A program made the position numbers and the translations under genes. Positions 5,230-9,316 of a stretch of 9,316 nt of DNA are shown here, piece by piece. Each line of letters begins with the position of its first letter. Position 1 is the first letter of the stretch. The notes under the pieces are model-generated. The model worked only from the letters and a program-made list of their open reading frames with translations, had not been told where the DNA came from and made no database searches. Source of the DNA: Nitriliruptoraceae bacterium (GTDB taxonomy: Bacteria > Actinomycetota > Nitriliruptoria > Nitriliruptorales > Nitriliruptoraceae); contig PWEU01000322.1 in the NCBI GenBank assembly GCA_003554005.1, forward strand, positions 1-9,316, given 5' to 3'.

Positions 5230-6409
5230 GCTCCTCGGTGTCCAGCGGGTCGTAGCCGGTGGAGCGGTAGGGCAGGGCACCCGGGTCGCGGTACAGCCGG
5301 GCAGCTCGCGGCAGCGACCCGACCCGACGCTGCAGTCGGGCCCACCGGCGGCTGCCGGCGAAGACGTCCGCTCCTGAGGTTGGCTGGGCCGGAACGGGCT
5401 CACCGGGTCGTCCGGTGATCAGCAGCACGACGGAGCCCAGCACCAGCGCACCAGCGAGGGCGGTGCGTGCCTCCACCGCCTCACCGAGCACCACCGCCCC
5501 GAGGCCCACGGCGACAACCGGGTTGACGTAGGCGTAGGTCCCGACCAGCGCGGTGCTCGCGCTGCGCAACAGCCAGCTGTAGGCGGTGTAGGCCACGAGG
5601 GAGCCGGCCACCACGAGGTAGCCGAAGGCCACCCAGGCCCGGACGCTGACCCCGGTCAGCGTCAGACCGGCGGCCTCGCCGAGCAGGAACCCGACGACCG
5701 CGAACACCAGGGCGCCACCCAGCATCTCCAGGCTCGCCGCCCCCAAGGGCCGCTGCGGCCCCTTGGACATCCGGCTGCGCATCGACCCGGCGGCCCAGGC
5801 CGCCGCCCCGAGCAGCGCGAGCAGCACGGCACCCAGTTCGCCGCCGCCGGGATCCACCAGCAGCCCGATGGCCACCAGCCCGACCAGCAACCCGAGCCAC
5901 GCACGCCCCGACAGGCGGTCACCGAACAGCCCGCGGGCGAACAAGGCCAGGAACAGCGGCACGGTCGCGGCCAGCAGCGCGGCGAGCCCGGAGGAGATCC
6001 GGGTCTGCGCCAGGGCGATCATGCCGGTGCCTCCCACCAGCAGCAGGCCACCGGTGAGGACGGCCTGGAGCAGGTGGTGGGGGCGGATGGGGTCGCCGGC
6101 CCGGTCGCCGCGCCGCACCGACACCGCGAACAGCACCCCTCCGGCCAGCAGGAACCGCACGGCCAGCATCAGCATGGGTGGGAGTTCGGCGACCACCACC
6201 GCGATGGCGAGGTAGGTCGAGCCCCACACCAGGTACACGATGCCGAGCGCAGCGGCGATCGTCGCGACACGGCGCGCGACGACGAGGTCGCCGATCCGGT
6301 GTCCGACCAGGGGGAGCCGTTGCAGGGGGGCGGAGAGGGAGAGGTCGGGAGCCGACACGACGAACCTCATGAGCGCAGCAGGAAGGACGGGGAGCACCGG
6401 CGGGAGCAT
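5219..6409 (-). CDS. EamA-family (drug/metabolite transporter) membrane exporter
   Basis: A 396-residue membrane protein with the two-repeat, ten-helix plan of the DMT superfamily. The first EamA repeat starts with ALGIVYLVWGSTYLAI (54-69), the diagnostic YxxWGSTYLAI of the RhaT/YedA branch. Helices lie at about 48-68, 76-98, 112-132, 139-160, 169-186, 191-209, 226-246, 256-280, 286-309 and 314-332. The second repeat includes YTAYSWLL and TYAYVNPVVAVGLGAVVLGE (291-310), typical of the C-terminal EamA domain. Such carriers export amino acids, nucleosides or other metabolites; the substrate cannot be read from sequence. Residues 333-396 form an unusual hydrophilic, Arg-rich tail. ATG 6409 is kept because a TACTGT -10-like element ends 6 bases before it, suggesting a leaderless message; ATG 6370 is possible. 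It is divergent from the MocR regulator that probably controls it. Confidence 0.92.
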   Translation of the reverse strand: MLPPVLPVLPAALMRFVVSAPDLSLSAPLQRLPLVGHRIGDLVVARRVATIAAALGIVYLVWGSTYLAIAVVVAELPPMLMLAVRFLLAGGVLFAVSVRRGDRAGDPIRPHHLLQAVLTGGLLLVGGTGMIALAQTRISSGLAALLAATVPLFLALFARGLFGDRLSGRAWLGLLVGLVAIGLLVDPGGGELGAVLLALLGAAAWAAGSMRSRMSKGPQRPLGAASLEMLGGALVFAVVGFLLGEAAGLTLTGVSVRAWVAFGYLVVAGSLVAYTAYSWLLRSASTALVGTYAYVNPVVAVGLGAVVLGEAVEARTALAGALVLGSVVLLITGRPGEPVPAQPTSGADVFAGSRRWARLQRRVGSLPRAARLYRDPGALPYRSTGYDPLDTEELRG

Positions 6410-6445
6410 CTGTTACAGTACAGCTGTCTATCTGAGGCGGTACAG
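6410..6445. promoter_or_regulatory. Divergent EamA/MocR promoter and probable MocR operator
   Basis: The 36 bases between the two divergent start codons hold three copies of TACAG (6414-6418, 6419-6423, 6441-6445), the last touching the MocR ATG, and a perfect palindrome ACAGCTGT at 6420-6427. Copies two and three are 22 bases apart, about two helical turns, fitting the direct-repeat operators known for several MocR proteins. TACAGT (6414-6419, plus) and TACTGT (6420-6415, minus) both fit TAnnnT and overlap, so one bound dimer could block both promoters. The assignment as operator is inference from layout. Confidence 0.55.
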
Positions 6446-7768
6446 ATGCAAGATGAACGGTACGACATCGTCGGCACCTCCGCCGACCAACTGGTGCGTT
6501 GTGTCGAGGACGGGGTGCTGACGGGCGCTCTGCGCCCGGCACAGGCGCTGCCCTCGGTGCGGGGGTTGGCCCACGACCTCGACCTGTCCCCCACCACGGT
6601 GGCCAAGGCCTACCGGGAGCTGCGGCGTCGCGGCGTGGTCGTCACCGAGGACCGTGCCCGCACCGTCGTCGCCCACCGCCCCGAGCTGCGGCTGCGGCTC
6701 GCCCCCACGGTGCCGGAGGGGACGGTGGACCTGGCCACCGGCAACCCCGACGCGCGGTTGCTGCCGAGCCTCGCCCCGGCGTCCCGGACGCTTCCCACGA
6801 CACCTGCGCGCTACACCGACGACGTGCTGCTGCCCGCGCTCGTCGAGCTGGCCCGGAGCGCCCTCGCGGCCGACGGTGTGGACGTCGACCACCTGCTGGT
6901 CGTCGGGGGCGGGCTGGACGGGATCGAGCGGGTCCTCGAGGCCCATCTCCGGCTCGGTGACCGCATCGGCGTCGAGGACCCCGGCTACCCCGGCTCCCTC
7001 GACCTCGTCCGCGCCCTCGGACTCGAGCCGATCAGCATCGAACTGGACGCCCAGGGCCCGGTGCCGGACTCCCTGGCCGCGGCACTCACCCACGGGATCG
7101 AGGCGGTGCTGCTCGTCCCACGGGCGCAGAACCCGACCGGCGCCGCCTGGAGCGCCGAACGGACCGCGGCACTGCGGGAGATGCTGGCCCCCCACCCTGA
7201 CGTGCTCGTGATCGAGGACGATCATGCCGCGCCGATCGCGGGCGTCGCGGCTCGGACCTTGACGACCGCGCGCACCCGGTGGGCGGTGATCCGGTCGGTG
7301 GCGAAATGGCTCGGCCCGCAGCTGCGGGTCGGCGTGCTGGCCGGGGACGAAGCGACCACCACCCGGGTCCTGGCCCGCCAGCGGCTGGGGACCGGCTGGG
7401 TCAGCCAGATCCTGCAGCACCTGGTCGCCGTGACCTGGGCCACCGCCGCCGAGGACGGAACCCTGCAGGCCGCCGCCACGGCCTACACCGAGCGCCGCAA
7501 CGCCCTGCTGAGCGCGCTCGCGGACCACGGCATCCCCGCCAGCGGACGGACGGGCCTGAACGTCTGGGTGCCGGTGGACGAGGAGGTCCCGGTGGTCCAG
7601 GGCCTGGCGGAGCTGGGCTGGGCCGTCGCCGCGGGGGAAGCCTTCCGCCTGTCCGCGTCACCGGCCATCCGGATCACGGTGTCCCTGTTGTCCCCCACCT
7701 CGGCGTCCCGCCTGGCCCGGGATGTGGCGCAGGTCCTGGAGCAGCGGCTGACGGGGCGCCAGGGATGA
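6446..7768 (+). CDS. MocR-type regulator: GntR winged helix fused to aminotransferase-like domain
   Basis: A 440-residue fusion protein. Residues 10-78 are a GntR winged helix with ALRPAQALPSVRGLAHDL then LSPTTVAKAYRELRRRGVV, the classic GntR recognition region. Residues 90-436 are a fold-type I PLP aminotransferase domain: VGGGLDGIERVL (153-164), EDPGYPG (177-183), PRAQNPTG (225-232), EDDH (257-260), the predicted PLP-binding Lys287 in SVAKWLGPQLRVG, and Arg409 in PAIRITVS for the substrate carboxylate. By GabR numbering, Asp258 would bind the pyridine nitrogen and His260 replaces the usual Tyr; this EDDH form seems common in one actinobacterial branch. MocR proteins sense PLP or a PLP-amino acid adduct and control adjacent transporter or vitamin B6 genes. 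GAGG at 6434-6437 supports ATG 6446. The divergent EamA exporter is the obvious target. Confidence 0.94.
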   Translation: MQDERYDIVGTSADQLVRCVEDGVLTGALRPAQALPSVRGLAHDLDLSPTTVAKAYRELRRRGVVVTEDRARTVVAHRPELRLRLAPTVPEGTVDLATGNPDARLLPSLAPASRTLPTTPARYTDDVLLPALVELARSALAADGVDVDHLLVVGGGLDGIERVLEAHLRLGDRIGVEDPGYPGSLDLVRALGLEPISIELDAQGPVPDSLAAALTHGIEAVLLVPRAQNPTGAAWSAERTAALREMLAPHPDVLVIEDDHAAPIAGVAARTLTTARTRWAVIRSVAKWLGPQLRVGVLAGDEATTTRVLARQRLGTGWVSQILQHLVAVTWATAAEDGTLQAAATAYTERRNALLSALADHGIPASGRTGLNVWVPVDEEVPVVQGLAELGWAVAAGEAFRLSASPAIRITVSLLSPTSASRLARDVAQVLEQRLTGRQG

Positions 7769-7817
7769 CCTCGACCCGGTCGGTGCGCATCCCATCGGGA
7801 CGGTGAGGCTCGGCGGC

Positions 7818-7823
7818 TACCCT
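7818..7823 (+). promoter_or_regulatory. Candidate -10 element TACCCT, leaderless promoter of the Nudix gene
   Basis: TACCCT ends 8 bases before GTG 7832, so transcription would begin at or within two bases of the start codon, and no ribosome site exists. The hexamer lies in the loop of a short inverted repeat, GGCGG (7812-7816) and CCGCC (7824-7828). No clear -35 is seen. Confidence 0.5.
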
Positions 7824-7831
7824 CCGCCATC

Positions 7832-8521
7832 GTGGCCAGCGAGCAGCACCCCGAGGACCACCCGGCTGCGGCCCGGGCCCGCATCAGCGGTCCCCACCAC
7901 CTCGGCAGCGCCCAGCGACCCACCAGCGGGTCCCACGGAGCTGAGTCGGTCGCGGACCGGTTGTCCGCGGTGCTCGAGCGCCTCGTCGAGCACGGTGCGG
8001 CCCCCGACACCGCCCCTGCCCACCGGGGATGGCAGGCCGCCACGGCCCTGGTCCTCGCGCCCGGTGAGCAGGACATCGAGGTGGCCATCATCGAACGCAC
8101 GCGGCGCGAGGGGGATCGCTGGTCCGGTCAGCTGGCCTTCCCAGGCGGCCGGCGCGAAGCACCGGACCGCACCCTCGCCGAGACGGCGGCACGCGAGACG
8201 AGGGAGGAGGTCGGCCTGGTCCTCGGCCCGGCCCTGACCCAGGTCGGCCAGCACCGGGCACGGGTGCGTTCCGGCATCGTGGCCTGCTACGCCTTCGTCC
8301 TCGACCAGCCCCGGCCGATGAGCCCCGACCCCGGGGAGGTGGCCAGCGCCTGGTGGGTCCCGCTCGGCGCGCTGACCGACCCGGACAACGCCACCACGCT
8401 GCGCTACGCGGGGCTCCCCTTCCCGGCGATCGACGTGCAGGGGCGGGCGCTGTGGGGCCTGACGCTGACGCTGCTGGAGCGCTTCGCCGAGCTCGCCGAC
8501 CTGCAGCTGGCCACCGGCTGA
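7832..8521 (+). CDS. Nudix hydrolase, CoA-pyrophosphatase-like
   Basis: A 229-residue protein from GTG 7832. Residues 1-38 are low complexity; 39-55 form a helix (VADRLSAVLERLVEHG); the Nudix fold runs from about 68 to 205. The block RWSGQLAFPGGRR (96-108) matches the GQVAFPGG signature that precedes the Nudix box in CoA diphosphatases. The metal-binding core is LAETAARETREEVGL (115-129), with Arg121, Glu122, Glu125 and Glu126. The end LPFPAIDVQGRALWGLTLTL resembles the C-terminal WGlT motif of these enzymes. Family members hydrolyse CoA and derivatives to phosphopantetheine and 3',5'-ADP, but other nucleotide substrates are possible. No Shine-Dalgarno is seen; a TACCCT -10 element 8 bases upstream implies a leaderless message, which supports this start. 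It converges on uppS with 3 bases between stops. Confidence 0.9.
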   Translation: MASEQHPEDHPAAARARISGPHHLGSAQRPTSGSHGAESVADRLSAVLERLVEHGAAPDTAPAHRGWQAATALVLAPGEQDIEVAIIERTRREGDRWSGQLAFPGGRREAPDRTLAETAARETREEVGLVLGPALTQVGQHRARVRSGIVACYAFVLDQPRPMSPDPGEVASAWWVPLGALTDPDNATTLRYAGLPFPAIDVQGRALWGLTLTLLERFAELADLQLATG

Positions 8522-8524
8522 TCC

Positions 8525-9316
8525 TCACTTCCCCGACCGGTCCGCCGGGCCGGTCTCGGACCCCCCGGGCGCTGCCGGGGTGTCCATCGCGGCCCCGAAC
8601 CGCCGGTCGCGGGCCTGGTAGGTCGCCACCGCACGGGCGAGTTCGTCCCGGTCGAAGTCGGGCCACAGGGTCTCGACGAACACCAGCTCCGCGTAGGCGG
8701 CCTGCCACAGCAGGTAGTTCGAGATGCGCTGCTCCCCCGACGTGCGCACCAGTAGGTCCACGTCGGGCATCTCCGGGTCCGCGAGGCGCGCGGCCAGGGC
8801 CGCCTCGTCGACCCTGACCAGCCTTCCAGCGGCGACGTCGTCGGCGGCCCGCTGGGCGGCGTCGGCCAGCTCCGCCCGCGCGCCGTAGTTGAAGGCGATC
8901 CGCAGGGTCAGGCGTCGGTGGCGCGCGGTCCGGGCCTCGGTGTCCTCGATCAGCCGCACCAGCCGCTTGGGCACCGGACGTCCCCGGCCTCCGATGAACC
9001 TGACCCGGACCTGCCGCTCGTCCAGCTCACCGGCACGGCGCAGGAGGAGGGACTCGTTGAACTGCAGCAGGAACCGGACCTCGCTGGGTGGCCGGCGCCA
9101 GTTCTCGGTGGAGAAGGCGTAGACCGTCAGGTCCGTCAAGCCGAGCTCCAACGCGCCTTCGACGGTGTCGAACAGCGCCGCTTCCCCGGCCTCGTGCCCG
9201 GTGTTGCGCGGCAACCCCTGTCGGTTCGCCCAGCGGCCGTTGCCGTCCATGATCAGGGCGACGTGGGCCGGCATCCGGGACGGGTCGAGCCCGTGCCGCT
9301 CACGCAACCCCGGTCC
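8525..9316 (-). CDS. uppS: Isoprenyl transferase (undecaprenyl diphosphate synthase), 5' end at or beyond window edge
   Basis: A cis-prenyltransferase that adds isopentenyl units to farnesyl diphosphate to make the polyprenyl carrier used for peptidoglycan and glycan export. All family motifs are present, numbered from TTG 9307 (260 residues): ALIMDGNGRWA (17-27) with catalytic Asp21, YAFSTENWRRP (63-73), AFNYGAR (138-144), LLVRTSGEQRISNYLLWQ (185-202) and AELVFVETLWPDF (206-218), with the Arg-rich diphosphate-binding segment intact. The frame stays open through the last base (codons GPG before the TTG), so the true start may lie outside. TTG 9307 and ATG 9274 are in-window alternatives, but ATG 9274 leaves only nine residues before the catalytic Asp. 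The C-terminal 20 residues are a polar tail. Chain length made (C50, C55 or shorter, as in some actinobacteria with two such enzymes) cannot be told. Confidence 0.96.
   Translation of the reverse strand, partial: GPGLRERHGLDPSRMPAHVALIMDGNGRWANRQGLPRNTGHEAGEAALFDTVEGALELGLTDLTVYAFSTENWRRPPSEVRFLLQFNESLLLRRAGELDERQVRVRFIGGRGRPVPKRLVRLIEDTEARTARHRRLTLRIAFNYGARAELADAAQRAADDVAAGRLVRVDEAALAARLADPEMPDVDLLVRTSGEQRISNYLLWQAAYAELVFVETLWPDFDRDELARAVATYQARDRRFGAAMDTPAAPGGSETGPADRSGK
8535..8555. other. Inverted repeat just past the Nudix stop
   Basis: GACCGG (8535-8540) and CCGGTC (8550-8555) can pair across a 9-base loop, 13 bases past the Nudix stop and inside the uppS 3' coding end. It lacks a T-run, so a role as terminator for the Nudix message is speculative. 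Confidence 0.25.

Noticed and set aside
3759..5345. A 528-codon minus-strand open frame across floA and the small gene
   Set aside because: Low-complexity composition with PLPVPMPLPAPM repeats that are only the reverse reading of the 18-base repeat; it is antisense to the unmistakable floA.
4345..5403. Long minus-strand frame continuing past the EamA stop region
   Set aside because: Arg/Pro/Gly-rich shadow product overlapping three better-supported genes in other frames.
6074..6445. Upstream extension of the MocR frame to 6074
   Set aside because: The added residues are His/Arg/Gly-rich, antisense to the EamA N-terminus, and the GntR domain begins normally from ATG 6446, which has its own ribosome site.

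Overview
The window is a compact, very GC-rich bacterial segment with strong GC bias at third codon positions and GTG/TTG start codons. TAnnnT-like -10 elements and probable leaderless starts suggest a high-GC actinobacterium. A flotillin-like FloA argues mildly for a deep-branching class (for example Nitriliruptoria, Euzebyia, Rubrobacteria or Thermoleophilia relatives) over a typical Streptomyces or Mycobacterium. That placement is inference; no rRNA or other marker is present. I found no tRNA, rRNA, CRISPR array, insertion sequence, prophage or integrase. No stretch longer than about 110 bases lies outside a gene.

Layout. (1) 1-744 (+): an IclR-family regulator missing only its first residues at the window edge. 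(2) 704-1105 and 1142-2113 (-): a two-gene unit, an MscS-type mechanosensitive channel followed by a small HdeD/DUF308-like membrane protein whose end overlaps the IclR gene tail to tail. (3) 2221-5229 (+): a membrane-remodelling cluster of NfeD (membrane ClpP-class serine protease with OB domain), the flotillin-like scaffold FloA, and a tightly linked 149-residue low-complexity protein with a glycine-rich repeat and a conserved-looking C-terminal patch. (4) 5219-6409 (-) and 6446-7768 (+): an EamA/DMT-type exporter divergent from a MocR-type regulator (GntR winged helix plus aminotransferase fold), sharing a 36-bp intergenic region with overlapping opposed -10 elements and TACAG repeats. (5) 7832-8521 (+): a CoA-pyrophosphatase-like Nudix hydrolase, probably leaderless. 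(6) 8525-9316 (-): cis-prenyltransferase UppS, open to the window edge.

How the genes fit together. Several act at the cell envelope: the MscS channel (osmotic release), HdeD-like protein, NfeD/FloA (functional membrane microdomains), EamA exporter and UppS (lipid carrier for cell-wall synthesis). Two local pairings are well supported by known genome organisation: nfeD next to floA, and a MocR regulator divergent from a transporter it probably controls. All three convergent junctions (IclR/HdeD-like, floA-linked gene/EamA, Nudix/UppS) overlap or are separated by 3 bases, so there is no room for ordinary terminators.

This is mostly ordinary chromosomal content. The best leads are the uncharacterised floA-linked 149-residue protein and the compact MocR/EamA operator. 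I do not see a clear undescribed multi-gene system.
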